Below, piece after piece: positions 44,798 through 53,910 of a stretch of 64,000 bases of DNA. Location: NCBI GenBank assembly GCA_007693595.1, contig REDI01000002.1:1-64000 (forward strand). The letters run 5' to 3'. The stretch's first letter is position 1; each line of letters begins with the position of its first letter. Source of the DNA: Deltaproteobacteria bacterium (GTDB lineage Bacteria; Myxococcota_A; UBA796; GCA-2862545). Both the position numbers and the translations under genes were made by a program. Under the pieces are notes generated by a model. It was not told where the DNA came from. It saw nothing but the letters and a program-made list of their open reading frames with translations, and made no database searches.

Positions 44798-45706
44798 ATG
44801 GCACGCACCGTCTACAACTGGCAGCCCTACCGCCTCAGCTACAAGCTGTACCCCTTGCTGATCGTGGGGGCGGTCTTCGCGCTCTGGCTCAGCCCCCCGG
44901 GCTGGGCGCTCTTCGAGGTCCTCACGACGTCCGTGCCCGACGTCGTGCTCGCCGCCGGCGGTCTCGCGGTGCTCGCCGTGACGATCACCTACGGCAGCAT
45001 CGCGCTCTTCCACCTCGCCGACGAGAAGGGCTGGCCCGCCTGGATCGCCCGCCGAAAGATCCAGCAGCCCTTCGTCGATCCCAAGCGCCCCCCCTGGCCA
45101 AAGGCCCTGGCGGTCCTCCTACGAAACCACCTGATCCTGGGCCTGGGGCTCGCGGGCTTTGGCTACCTGCTCCACCTGCGCGGCTGGACGGCGGGCCCGG
45201 TGCCAGCCTGGTACATCATCGCGCTCCAGCTCCTCGCCATGGGTCTGATCACCGAGGTCCTGTTCTACTCCGCGCACCGCCTGCTTCACGTCCGCTGGTT
45301 CTACCGGCGCATCCACCATGTGCACCACGAGTACCGCACCCCCACCGCCTGGTCCGCCCAGTATGCGCATCCCATCGAGTATTTCTTCGGCAACATGCTG
45401 CCCATCGCCATCCCCATGCTCGTGGTAGCGCCCGATCTGATCACCCTGTGGGCCTTCGGAGCCATCGTGCTCCTCAACACGCAGCTCGTGCACTCCGGCT
45501 ACCAGCTCCCCCTCGCCCCCTGGGCGGTCTCCCACGACCTCCACCACTACAAGGTCAACGTCAACTACGGCTCCACCGGCCTCATGGACACCCTCGCAGG
45601 CAGCCGCCTCGACCACCCCGACGGCAACGAGGCCGCGAAGGGGGCGCGCCCCTCTCCACTCCTCCCACTCCCCGCCGAGGCCAAGGCCGATCTCGAGCGG
45701 GCCTGA
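44798..45706 (+). CDS. sterol desaturase/fatty acid hydroxylase superfamily protein
   Basis: A 302-residue integral membrane protein with several hydrophobic helices and the His-box set of the superfamily: SAHRLLH, HHVHHEY and HDLHHY. These bind a di-iron oxygenase site. Family members hydroxylate or desaturate sterols, fatty acids or carotenoids. A TACACT box lies close to the ATG. The next gene starts 17 bases downstream on the same strand, so the two are probably co-transcribed. Confidence 0.8.
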   Translation: MARTVYNWQPYRLSYKLYPLLIVGAVFALWLSPPGWALFEVLTTSVPDVVLAAGGLAVLAVTITYGSIALFHLADEKGWPAWIARRKIQQPFVDPKRPPWPKALAVLLRNHLILGLGLAGFGYLLHLRGWTAGPVPAWYIIALQLLAMGLITEVLFYSAHRLLHVRWFYRRIHHVHHEYRTPTAWSAQYAHPIEYFFGNMLPIAIPMLVVAPDLITLWAFGAIVLLNTQLVHSGYQLPLAPWAVSHDLHHYKVNVNYGSTGLMDTLAGSRLDHPDGNEAAKGARPSPLLPLPAEAKADLERA

Positions 45707-45723
45707 GCCGCTTCGTCCCGCGC

Positions 45724-47199
45724 ATGACCGACTCCCCCCGGTTTCACCCCTCCGAGATCGCGGAAGCCAGACGCGTCCTGGGCCCCGGCGCCCCCTTCGA
45801 GTCCTACCTGCTCCGACAGCGGAGAGCGCGGGAGCGGGTCGCGCTCAAGCGTGCCTTCTACCTTCGCTACCCCTGCCGGATGGCCACCCTGCATCGGCTC
45901 GCCAGCACCGCCATCGCGATCGCCCGGTTCGCGGCACTCTCAGAGTGCTACGACGAGATCGGAGAAGGCCTCATGCCCGTGACGCGCGAGGGCAGGCCCA
46001 AGGGGCCCCACTGGGAGTCCTACACCCGCGCCTTCGAGCAAGCCTTGCCGGCCGACGTTCGCGAGGAGCGCTGGCTCATCGCACAGTTTCACGACATGGA
46101 GCAGGTCAAGGCCGAGGGCTGGGTGGAGCGCTTCTACGAAGAGCAAGAGGCCCACCCGAACGATCCGACTTGGGCCTTGCTCCGGCACCACATGGACGTC
46201 AGCCTGGGAACGCGGCTGCAGGACGGCGAGGCCCTCGCCGGTCAGGTCGCGCTCGAGACCGCGATCACCTCCTCGCTTCGGGAGCTCGTGGGTCGACGCC
46301 TCTGGCAGACCCTCCGCCTGGTAGCCGGCTACTCCGCCGCCTCCGCGCGGGCGATGATCCTCGGCGGCCCCAGGGTCCAGCCCCACTTGCCGAGCGATCG
46401 CGGGCTTGTCTGGCAGCTCGTCGTCAGCACCGCGCAAGCCGCCCGGATCACCCGCGTGGTCCGCGCCGGGATCCGGCACTCTAACCGAGGGATCGAGCGG
46501 CTCGATCAGGCCTGGTCGCTCCTGCCTTCCCTCGAGCGGGCGCTCGGGTCGCAGGTCCACGACCTCCACCCCTCCATCGCCCAGCTCTTCTCGGCCATGC
46601 ACACCTTTCGGATGGTCGTCTCGGTCCACCTCACCAACCGCCTGACCGGCTGGCTGGCCTGGGGCGCGACCCTGCTCGTGGGCCAGGGCATGTACGAGCA
46701 GCATCTCGACTCGGTGCCCGCCCGGTTCCGACTCTTCAAGCGGCCGGATGACTCCCTGAACTTCGTGAGGGAGTTCTGGTGTGACGAGGCCGTGCGGGTC
46801 TTCGACAGCGACTTCGTCGTGCGCGAGGTGGACGGCCATCCCACCCTTCTCGAGGTCTTTCGCGAGCTGGGCGTCGCCGCGCAGATGCGTACCGAGGTGC
46901 TCGAAGATGGCGGTTTGTCGATGACGATCGTGCGGCTCTTCGTCCGAGGGTTCCCGGTTGGTATCGGCTCTTTCTTCGTCCGCTTCGAGACCCGCCCCGC
47001 TGGCGAGCGCGACATCGTGGTCACAGGGGTGCTCGAACTGCGGCCCAAGGGCACCCTCGGACGCGGGTTCTGGCACAGCCTGCTGCGGCTGCCCCAACAC
47101 CTCGGCGCGATCCGCTACGAGGCCTCGCCGGTGGGGAGAGAGGGCTCCGGCGGTGCGGAAGAACCCGACGCCATCACCCCACCCGAGGGGAGCTCGTAG
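45724..47199 (+). CDS. unassigned 491-residue protein downstream of the desaturase-family gene
   Basis: No known domain recognised. The N-terminal part is basic (LRQRRARERVALKRAFYLRYP). The middle is helix-rich with possible amphipathic segments (LTGWLAWGATLLVGQGMYEQ). The end is beta-rich with FVREFWCDEAVRVFDSDFVVRE and FFVRFETRPAGERDIVVTGVLEL. Probably cytosolic or membrane-peripheral. Co-transcription with the His-box membrane enzyme suggests a lipid-linked role. Its last 85 bases overlap the opposite-strand gene ending at 47115. Confidence 0.7.
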   Translation: MTDSPRFHPSEIAEARRVLGPGAPFESYLLRQRRARERVALKRAFYLRYPCRMATLHRLASTAIAIARFAALSECYDEIGEGLMPVTREGRPKGPHWESYTRAFEQALPADVREERWLIAQFHDMEQVKAEGWVERFYEEQEAHPNDPTWALLRHHMDVSLGTRLQDGEALAGQVALETAITSSLRELVGRRLWQTLRLVAGYSAASARAMILGGPRVQPHLPSDRGLVWQLVVSTAQAARITRVVRAGIRHSNRGIERLDQAWSLLPSLERALGSQVHDLHPSIAQLFSAMHTFRMVVSVHLTNRLTGWLAWGATLLVGQGMYEQHLDSVPARFRLFKRPDDSLNFVREFWCDEAVRVFDSDFVVREVDGHPTLLEVFRELGVAAQMRTEVLEDGGLSMTIVRLFVRGFPVGIGSFFVRFETRPAGERDIVVTGVLELRPKGTLGRGFWHSLLRLPQHLGAIRYEASPVGREGSGGAEEPDAITPPEGSS

Positions 47200-47960
47200 A
47201 GCAGCGTGAGGACCAGCACGCCAAAGACCCACAGCCGGTGCCGAGCCGAGGCGCCTCCGGGCTCGGGGTTGACCTCGATCTCCTCGCGGAGCCAGCGCAC
47301 ATAGCGTGGCCGCGCTCCGGCACGCACCACGTAGAGCCCGGGTCCCCCAGGCCTCCCCCCGCGCTCGGTGAGCACCAAGCGCTCCCCCTCCTGCACGACC
47401 CGGAAGATCACCGCCCAGGCTCCCCCAGGGATCGGAAAGGCGATCCGAACCACCGGATCGGGCTCGCTTGGCACAGAGGCAGCCTCGTAGCAGCTCACAT
47501 ATAGGGCCCGATCGGTGCCCTCGTAGCAGCGGACCCACAGTCGGTGGGGACCCACCCCGAAGAGCTCGTTGGTCAGCCCGGAGCCGTTCCGAAACGGCAG
47601 CTCGAGCTGTCCCCACCGCCTGCCGTAGAGGGCTCCGAAGATCCCCACCGCCAGGCTGAAGGGGAAGCGCCAACGCACATCGACTTCGAGGCTATAGCGA
47701 GCCGTGTGATGGTAAAAGTCAACGATGGCCTGCGAGAGCGCTTCGGGATCCACGTTGGGGCCCGCCAGCCGGGCGAGGTCGACGAGCCCCCCATCGGGCA
47801 GCGGCCGGAGTGGCTCGCCTTGGGACGCCGCAAAGCGGGCGGGCCAGCTCGGGCCGATCCGCTCGTCTTCCGCGGCCATGGGGATGTCGCGCAGGGCGTC
47901 TACGTCGACGGCGGGCAGGAGTCTGGCGAAGACCCAGTGGAGGCGGTCGAGGAGGTGCAT
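47115..47960 (-). CDS. unassigned 281-residue protein following the symporter
   Basis: A protein with a helical N-terminus (LDRLHWVFARLLPAVDVDALRD), a beta-rich middle (DVRWRFPFSLAVGIFGALYG, LWVRCYEGTDRALYVSCYEA, AFPIPGGAWAVIFRVVQEG) and a probable transmembrane helix near residue 245-262 (LWVFGVLVLTLLYEL). No family recognised. It follows the symporter gene after seven bases on the same strand, so they form an operon. The last 85 bases are antisense to the 3' end of the unassigned gene at 45724-47199; both frames look genuinely coding over most of their length. Confidence 0.6.
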   Translation of the reverse strand: MHLLDRLHWVFARLLPAVDVDALRDIPMAAEDERIGPSWPARFAASQGEPLRPLPDGGLVDLARLAGPNVDPEALSQAIVDFYHHTARYSLEVDVRWRFPFSLAVGIFGALYGRRWGQLELPFRNGSGLTNELFGVGPHRLWVRCYEGTDRALYVSCYEAASVPSEPDPVVRIAFPIPGGAWAVIFRVVQEGERLVLTERGGRPGGPGLYVVRAGARPRYVRWLREEIEVNPEPGGASARHRLWVFGVLVLTLLYELPSGGVMASGSSAPPEPSLPTGEAS

Positions 47961-47967
47961 GGGACCC

Positions 47968-49536
47968 TCAGAGCTCGGGGGATGAAAGGCGCCCCTTGGC
48001 GAAGTCTAGATCGGAGGACGCGCCGGGCTGGAGGGAGCGGCGGCCAGCCCGATCCGCGAGGCTGACCAAGATCCCCGCCGCGAACGCGCAGAGAAAGGCC
48101 GGGGGCAGCTCGTTGAGCTCGTGGAAGAAAGGCCCGATCCAGGGCAAAGCGGGCACGACGAAGGTGAAGAGCGGCACGGCGAGAAAGCCGGTCGTCATGG
48201 CGGCGATCGCACCCCGGCGGGTCGTGCCGGACCAGAAGAGCGAGAGGATGGTGACGGGGCAGAAGGTGGCGCTGATCCCGGACCAGCCGAAGATCACGAA
48301 CCAAAACACCGTGCGGCCCGGCACGAAGACCGCCACCCCGATCGCGATGGCGAGCGCGAGGAAGGCCAGGACGAAGGTGACGACACGGCTCATGCCCACC
48401 AGCGCCCCGTCGGGGGTGTCGGGGCGACGCACCTTCTGGTGCACATCGCGCACGACGGCACTCGAGGCCACCACCAACAAGGAGTCCACGGTGGACATGA
48501 TGGCCGAGAGCACGATCGCCACGTAGATCGCGACGATTAAGGGCGGCATCAGGGCCTCGACGCTCATCGCGAGCACGTGCTCCGCCCCGGTGCCGAGCAG
48601 CTCGGTCACGTCCTGGCCGGGCTTGGTGAACAGCGCCCGGCCGATCATGCCGATCAGGACGGCGCCGCCATCGGCCAACAAGGTAAAGACCACCGCGACC
48701 AACGCGCCCTTGTGGATCTCGTGCTCGGACTTGAGCGCGATGAAGCGCACGAAGACCTGAGGCGATCCCAGAAAGCCAAGCCCGATCAGCGCCAGCCCCA
48801 GCACGCTCGCGACCGAGACCGCCGTGAAGCCTTCGCGACCCAGAACGTGAAGCAGGCTCGGGTCGATGGCGGTGAGCTCGCGGACCAAGGGCTCGACGCC
48901 CCCGAGCGCCACCAGCCCCGCGATGGGCAGGACCACCAGCCCGATCAGCATGAGGAAGCCCTGAAAGACGTCGGACCACGCCACCGCCAGGAAGCCTCCG
49001 GCCAGGATGTAGCCGAGCACCACGGCGAAACCGACGAGCAGCCCCACCCAGTAGTCGTAGCCGTAGAAGTAGGGCGAGGGCATGAAGCTCTCGACCGCCT
49101 TGCCCGTGGCGTCGAGCTGGGCGCTCACGTAGACCGTCACGAAGACCACAAGAGCCCCGGCCGAGATCAGGCGCAGCAGATGGGAGGGATCGCGAAAGCG
49201 GGACTCGAGGTAGTCCGGCACGGTGATCGCGTCGTAGCGATCGGTCAGCCGCTTGAACCGCCGGCTCATGAGCCACCACGCACCCGCCACACCCAAGACC
49301 TCACCCACCACCACCCACATCGCCTTGAGCCCGAACATCGCCCCCATGCCGGTGAGCCCGATGAGAAGCCACGCCGACTCGCCCGTCGCCCGAGCCGAGA
49401 AGGCCACCGCCAGATAGCCGAGGCCCTTGCCCGCTGCGAAATAGTCCCGCAGATCCTTCATTCGGCGCGACGCGACGACTCCGATCCCCAAGAGGATCGC
49501 CAAGTAGATCGCCACCATCACGAGCTTCAAAGCCAC
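47968..49536 (-). CDS. sodium:solute symporter (PutP type)
   Basis: A 522-residue protein with about 13 transmembrane helices of the SSS family (LeuT fold). Typical segments are ARATGESAWLLIGLTGMG, YILAGGFLAVAWSDVFQGFLML, GLGFLGSPQVFVRFIA, VLSAIMSTVDSLLVVASSA and FGWSGISATFCPVTIL, as in sodium/proline symporters of PutP type. The last Ser-based sodium site is visible in SAIMSTVDSLL. The substrate, proline or another small organic solute, is not certain. It lies in an operon with the unassigned gene at 47115-47960. Confidence 0.88.
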   Translation of the reverse strand: MALKLVMVAIYLAILLGIGVVASRRMKDLRDYFAAGKGLGYLAVAFSARATGESAWLLIGLTGMGAMFGLKAMWVVVGEVLGVAGAWWLMSRRFKRLTDRYDAITVPDYLESRFRDPSHLLRLISAGALVVFVTVYVSAQLDATGKAVESFMPSPYFYGYDYWVGLLVGFAVVLGYILAGGFLAVAWSDVFQGFLMLIGLVVLPIAGLVALGGVEPLVRELTAIDPSLLHVLGREGFTAVSVASVLGLALIGLGFLGSPQVFVRFIALKSEHEIHKGALVAVVFTLLADGGAVLIGMIGRALFTKPGQDVTELLGTGAEHVLAMSVEALMPPLIVAIYVAIVLSAIMSTVDSLLVVASSAVVRDVHQKVRRPDTPDGALVGMSRVVTFVLAFLALAIAIGVAVFVPGRTVFWFVIFGWSGISATFCPVTILSLFWSGTTRRGAIAAMTTGFLAVPLFTFVVPALPWIGPFFHELNELPPAFLCAFAAGILVSLADRAGRRSLQPGASSDLDFAKGRLSSPEL

Positions 49537-49684
49537 CGTCGACCTCCGCGGGATGAACGACTCCGGCGGAGGCTGGTCGCGATGGACCGCGCAAGGAACA
49601 GGACCTCGGCGCCGGAGCTAGACCGCCTCTAACGGAGAGCAGACTTCACGGCAGAGGAAGCTCACAAGGGGGGCCCCGGCGGCG

Positions 49685-50302
49685 CTATCGATCGCCGAAC
49701 ACGAAGACCCGCTCGCTCGAAGCCCACGCGATGTCCCCATCCTCGCCTTCGACCAGCACGTCGACCTCGCCCCCGACAGCCTCGCCGTCGAAGCGCGCGG
49801 TCAGCTCCAGGCCGTAGGGAGTCCCCTCGTCGGGCTGGTAGACCTCCTCGATGAGGGCCGGCGGCAGGGAGACTCGAACCCAGAGCTCGTCCTCATCGTC
49901 GGGGAGCACGACCACGTTCACGCTCTGGACCTCCGAGAAGACCCCATCGGACGTCAGGAAGAGCACTTCGACCGGAAGCTCCAGGTACGCGGGGCAGCCC
50001 CCCTCCTCGCCTGGCTCCTTCCACACCACGGAGTCTCCCTCGCGGTGGACGGCGATCTGCACCTCGATCTCTTCATCGCGGTCGGTGTAGCCTCCCGTGG
50101 TGTGGTGCTCGCCTTCGGCGAGCGCGAGCAGGTCTTCGGGGATCTGGCCGCTCGGCGCCTCCTGGTCCCAGGCGAGGCTGTGGTCCACATAGTCGCACTC
50201 CACCAGGTCCCAACCCAGGTCCAGCTCAGCCTCCGAGCCAGGGCATGCGCTGAGCGCCAGCGCTGCGGGGAGGATGTAGGGGACAAAGAGTCGGGTAGGC
50301 AT
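49685..50302 (-). CDS. small acidic lipoprotein
   Basis: A 205-residue lipoprotein (lipobox LALSAC near residue 20). The mature part is acidic with predicted beta strands (WVRVSLPPALIEEVY, GLELTARFDGEAVGGEVDVLVEGEDGD). No family recognised; possibly an immunoglobulin-like sandwich. GGAGG is four bases upstream of the ATG at 50302. Confidence 0.65.
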   Translation of the reverse strand: MPTRLFVPYILPAALALSACPGSEAELDLGWDLVECDYVDHSLAWDQEAPSGQIPEDLLALAEGEHHTTGGYTDRDEEIEVQIAVHREGDSVVWKEPGEEGGCPAYLELPVEVLFLTSDGVFSEVQSVNVVVLPDDEDELWVRVSLPPALIEEVYQPDEGTPYGLELTARFDGEAVGGEVDVLVEGEDGDIAWASSERVFVFGDR

Positions 50303-50416
50303 CGGACCTCCAAGGGTGTACCGGAGATTACTGCAAGGCACGTGCCGCCGAAAAACCGCGGTTCTCCCAGCACCCCACGGTCCTGGCCGGTGCGGACCGC
50401 GACGCCTGGATCGCGG

Positions 50417-51613
50417 TCACCCCGAGGAGCGCCCAGGGTAGACCTGGAGAGCCTCGGCGAGGACCTCACCGGCGCGCTCGAGCAGGGGGGCCCCGAGCAC
50501 CGCGGCGAGGCGGACCTCGTGGCGACCTTGGCTGGGATCGGCGTAGAAGCCTGGCCCCGGCGCGACGATCACACTCTCGCCCTGGGCGGTGCGGAAGTCT
50601 TCGACCAGCCAGCGGGCAAAGCGCTCGCTGTCGTCGATGGGCAGCTCGATCATGGAATAGAAGGCGCCGGCGGGTTGTGGCACGGTGACGCCGGGCACTC
50701 CCGACAAGGTGCCTGTGAGGGCCTCGACGCGGCGCTGGTAGGTCTGGCGCACTTGGGTATAGTAAGCCTCGGGCAGATCCAGGGCGGCCAAGGCTACTTC
50801 TTGGGCGAGGGGCTGGGGGCCCAGCCGCGCCTGGCCCAGCCGCTCGACCTTCTCCATGAGCTCGGTGTTGCGGCTGATGAGAAAGCCCAGACGCAGGCCG
50901 CAGGCCGACCAGGTCTTGCTCATGGAGTCGATGACCACGACGTGCTCGCACACCTCGTCGAGCTCGAGTGCGCTGGCGGGGGGGGTGTGGAACCAGATCC
51001 GGCGGTAGACCTCGTCGGCGATGAGGAAGAGCCCCCGCTGCACAGCCCAGGTCGCCAGGCGTTCGACCTCGGCCCGGCCGTAGACCGCACCCGTTGGGTT
51101 GGCGGGGTTGCTGAAGACGATGGCCCGGGTGCGCTCGGTCACAGCGGCGTCGAGGACCTCGTTCGAGGGGATCGCGAAGTCCTGGGCGAGGTGGGTGCGC
51201 ACCGCCCGAATTTGAGCCCCCGCGACCGTCGCGAAGCCGTTGTAGTTGGTGTAGTAGGGCTCGAGGACCAAGATCTCGTCGCCGGGGTCACAGATGGCGG
51301 TAAAGGCGAAGAGCAGGGCCTCGGAGCCGCCGGTGGTGACCGCGACGTGCTCAGCCCTCAGCTCGGGGCACCACTGCGCGTGGTAGCGCGCCGCCGCCTT
51401 GCGGGTCACGGGCAGCCCGCTCGCGGGACCATAGCCGATGACTTCGGGCTGAAAGGACAAGATCGCGTCGAGCATGGGAGGGGGGGTGGGCACGTCAGGC
51501 TGGCCGATATTCACCCGAAAGAAGCGCACCCCGGTCTGCTGGGCGACCCGCTGATCGAGCTTTCGGATCGCGCTCTCTTGCAGGGCCAGCGCGCGTTGGG
51601 ACAGTCGTGGCAT
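50417..51613 (-). CDS. PLP-dependent aminotransferase (class I/II, aspartate-type)
   Basis: A 398-residue fold-type I aminotransferase. The PLP Lys lies in DSMSKTWSACGLRLG; NPANPTGAVYGRAEVERL and VNIGQPDVPTPP are family motifs. Members include aspartate and aromatic aminotransferases. The window carries tyrosine-degradation enzymes elsewhere, so tyrosine transamination is possible but unsupported. GGAG is seven bases before the ATG at 51613. Divergent from the tail-fibre-like lipoprotein. Confidence 0.85.
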   Translation of the reverse strand: MPRLSQRALALQESAIRKLDQRVAQQTGVRFFRVNIGQPDVPTPPPMLDAILSFQPEVIGYGPASGLPVTRKAAARYHAQWCPELRAEHVAVTTGGSEALLFAFTAICDPGDEILVLEPYYTNYNGFATVAGAQIRAVRTHLAQDFAIPSNEVLDAAVTERTRAIVFSNPANPTGAVYGRAEVERLATWAVQRGLFLIADEVYRRIWFHTPPASALELDEVCEHVVVIDSMSKTWSACGLRLGFLISRNTELMEKVERLGQARLGPQPLAQEVALAALDLPEAYYTQVRQTYQRRVEALTGTLSGVPGVTVPQPAGAFYSMIELPIDDSERFARWLVEDFRTAQGESVIVAPGPGFYADPSQGRHEVRLAAVLGAPLLERAGEVLAEALQVYPGRSSG

Positions 51614-51705
51614 CGAAGCACTCCAGGGTAGCGATCGCGTATCACGGCCCGATGGACGCGCGCTCCTCCGCTCCGACCGAGGTAGACTGCCCCGCAGGAG
51701 GTCCG

Positions 51706-53025
51706 ATGAGAACACTGCTCTGTCTCACCCTGATCGGGTGCGGCGTCTCCCTCGACCCTGGGAGCGTCGGAGATCTCGAGCTCGCCGAGGGCGCGGTCCA
51801 GCCTCCCTCCCTGGGCGCGGGGGCGGTCACCACCGAGGCCCTCGCCGATCGCTCCGTCACCTCACCCAAGCTGGCCCTCGGCGCGGTCGACGACGAGGCG
51901 CTGGCCGACCAGGCGGTCACGGCCCGCGCCCTGAGCCCCCACGCCGTACGGGGCGAGGCCATCGCCGACGGCGCCATCGAGGGCCGCCACATCAGCGTCG
52001 ACCTCTTCCGCGACCAAGGGATCCCCGCAGGAGGCGTCGACAGCGCCGCCCTCGCAGACGGCGCCGTCCAGGCCCGCCACCTGGGCGAGGGCGCGGTCAC
52101 GCCGAGCGCGGTCGATGCCGGCGCCATCCAGTCCCGGCATCTAGACCTGGGATCGGTCGACGGGCTCGCCCTCGCAGACGGCTCGATCTCCCCACAGCAC
52201 TTCAGCCCTGGCGCCGTGGAGCGCAGCGCCATCGCCGGCCGAGCCGTCGACGGCACCAAGATCGCCATGAACAGTGTCGACAGCGAGCACCTGCGCAACA
52301 ACGCGATCCTTCAGCAGAACCTGGCGGCGAACTCGGTGGGCACCGACGAGCTCCAGCGCTTCATCAACCTGGGGAGTAGCGGACAGAACGGCGTCCTCAA
52401 CGTGCTCAACGCCTTTGACGGGGACGATCCGAGCACCCGCCTGTCTACCCTCACGAACGGCACGGGCCTCGTCCAGACGCGCTACGTCAGCAACAACCGC
52501 GCAGCGGTGCTCACCACCTTTTCGGGCAGCGGCAAGGCCTACATCGGGGCCAACGACGACGACGACGCCTGCTGTGAAGCGGGCATCTACGTCGACGACG
52601 AGGGCAACGGCGTGGTCTTCGGCGACGTCAAGACCTTCGTCACCGAGCACCCCGACGATCCCGATCTGGTGATCGTCTACGCCTGCCAGGAGGGCCCCGA
52701 GGCGAGCGCGTACGCCCGCGGTACCGCCACGCTGCGCAACGGCCAGGCGGTGATCGATCTGCCCGAGCACTTCGCCACCGTGGTGGTCGACGGGGGACTC
52801 ACCGTCCAGCTCACCCCCACCTCGGCGATGAGCAAGGGGCTCGCCGCCGTCGACGTCACGCCCTACCAGATCATCGTGCAGGAGCTCGGCGAGGGCGACG
52901 GGACCTACGCCTTCCACTGGCGGGTCGAAGGGATCCGCGAAGGCTTCGAACACTGGCAGGCGGTGCGCCCCGCATCCTCGATGCGACCCGATCTCGACGA
53001 AGCGCAGTCCTACGGAGCGCCTTGA
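51706..53025 (+). CDS. tail-fibre-like repeat lipoprotein
   Basis: The 439-residue protein has a lipobox LTLIGC. Residues about 25-200 are a chain of short repeats such as LADGAVQARHLGEGAVTPSAV and SVDGLALADGSISPQHF, which resemble the pattern GAVT-x-x-LA-DGAV found in phage tail fibres and trimeric bacterial adhesins. Residues about 320-430 contain a domain with HPDDPDLVIVYACQEGPEAS and QAVIDLPEHFATVVVDGGLTVQLTP, similar to C-terminal domains of many such fibres. A lipid-anchored trimeric surface fibre is inferred. GGAGG five bases upstream of the start. Stops abut the pirin gene as TGATCA. Confidence 0.75.
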   Translation: MRTLLCLTLIGCGVSLDPGSVGDLELAEGAVQPPSLGAGAVTTEALADRSVTSPKLALGAVDDEALADQAVTARALSPHAVRGEAIADGAIEGRHISVDLFRDQGIPAGGVDSAALADGAVQARHLGEGAVTPSAVDAGAIQSRHLDLGSVDGLALADGSISPQHFSPGAVERSAIAGRAVDGTKIAMNSVDSEHLRNNAILQQNLAANSVGTDELQRFINLGSSGQNGVLNVLNAFDGDDPSTRLSTLTNGTGLVQTRYVSNNRAAVLTTFSGSGKAYIGANDDDDACCEAGIYVDDEGNGVVFGDVKTFVTEHPDDPDLVIVYACQEGPEASAYARGTATLRNGQAVIDLPEHFATVVVDGGLTVQLTPTSAMSKGLAAVDVTPYQIIVQELGEGDGTYAFHWRVEGIREGFEHWQAVRPASSMRPDLDEAQSYGAP

Positions 53026-53910
53026 TCAGCGCGCCTTGAGGGGGCCGCGCAGCGGGGGGGCGGGGACCCTAGGGCGATCGCCAAAGACCGAGAGATCGCC
53101 GTGCCCCTCGCCCCGCGCCCACGCCTCGTGCGCCGCGCGGAGCTCGTCGTTCGTGCGCACGACCCAGTTCCACCCCATCAGGAGCGTCTCTGGAAAGGGC
53201 TCACCGCCGAGCAGGATCACCCGCGCGTCGGGTCCCACGCGAAGCGCTAGTCGATCCCGCCCCGGAGGGAGGTAGAGCAGCTCGCCCGGCGCGAGGGGCT
53301 CGCCGGCGATCTCGGCGTGGCCCTTCACGACGACGAGGCCGTGCTCAAAGTGGAGGCGGAGCGGGACCTCGGTGAGGTCGCCGGAGCCGAGGAGCTCGAT
53401 CATGAGCAAGGGTGTGAAGACCTGCGCCGGCGAGCGCTCCCCCAGCAGCTCGCCCACCACCAGCGTGGCCCGTAAGCCACCCTGGGTGATCTGAGGCAGA
53501 TCGTGGTGGTGGGCGAAGGTGGGCTCGACGTGGCGGGCCGTGTCCGGCAGGGCGATCCAGAGCTGCACCCCGTGCAGGCCCCGAGGACTCTCGCCGACGT
53601 CCTCGCTGTGGGCGATGCCGCGACCCGCCGTCATCAGGTTGAGCTGCCCTGGCCGGATCACCTGCGAGAAGCCCACCGAGTCGAGGTGGTGGATCTGCCC
53701 CTCGAAGAGCCAGCTCGCGGTCTGAAGCCCGACGTGGGGGTGAGGGCCGACGCTCATGCCCCCCGCACCGGCTGGGACGGGGCCGAAGTGGTCGAGGAAA
53801 CACCACGCCCCGATCCGGCGGCGAAGCCGGGTGGGAAGCAGGCGAGTGACGTGACTGCCGGGACCGATCTGCTCGCTCCGACCGGGGATCCGCTCAAGGT
53901 CCGCGCTCAT
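53026..53910 (-). CDS. pirin-family protein
   Basis: A 294-residue bicupin. The N-terminal pirin domain carries the metal residues in FGPVPAGAGGMSVGPHPHVGLQTASWLFEGQIHHLDSVGF, with His ligands, and RGIAHSEDV. The C-terminal cupin is degenerate. Pirins can be quercetinases or redox-dependent regulators; this one is unassigned. The ATG overlaps the stop of the subtilase gene (ATGA), so they are in an operon. Confidence 0.88.
   Translation of the reverse strand: MSADLERIPGRSEQIGPGSHVTRLLPTRLRRRIGAWCFLDHFGPVPAGAGGMSVGPHPHVGLQTASWLFEGQIHHLDSVGFSQVIRPGQLNLMTAGRGIAHSEDVGESPRGLHGVQLWIALPDTARHVEPTFAHHHDLPQITQGGLRATLVVGELLGERSPAQVFTPLLMIELLGSGDLTEVPLRLHFEHGLVVVKGHAEIAGEPLAPGELLYLPPGRDRLALRVGPDARVILLGGEPFPETLLMGWNWVVRTNDELRAAHEAWARGEGHGDLSVFGDRPRVPAPPLRGPLKAR

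Noticed and set aside
45940-47673. 577-codon minus-strand frame crossing two genes
   Set aside because: It runs antisense to the 491-residue gene and shifts frame relative to the symporter partner; translation is composition-biased.
49860-49885. ACTCGAACCC resembling the T arm of a minus-strand tRNA
   Set aside because: It lies inside the coding frame of the acidic lipoprotein and no cloverleaf can be formed.
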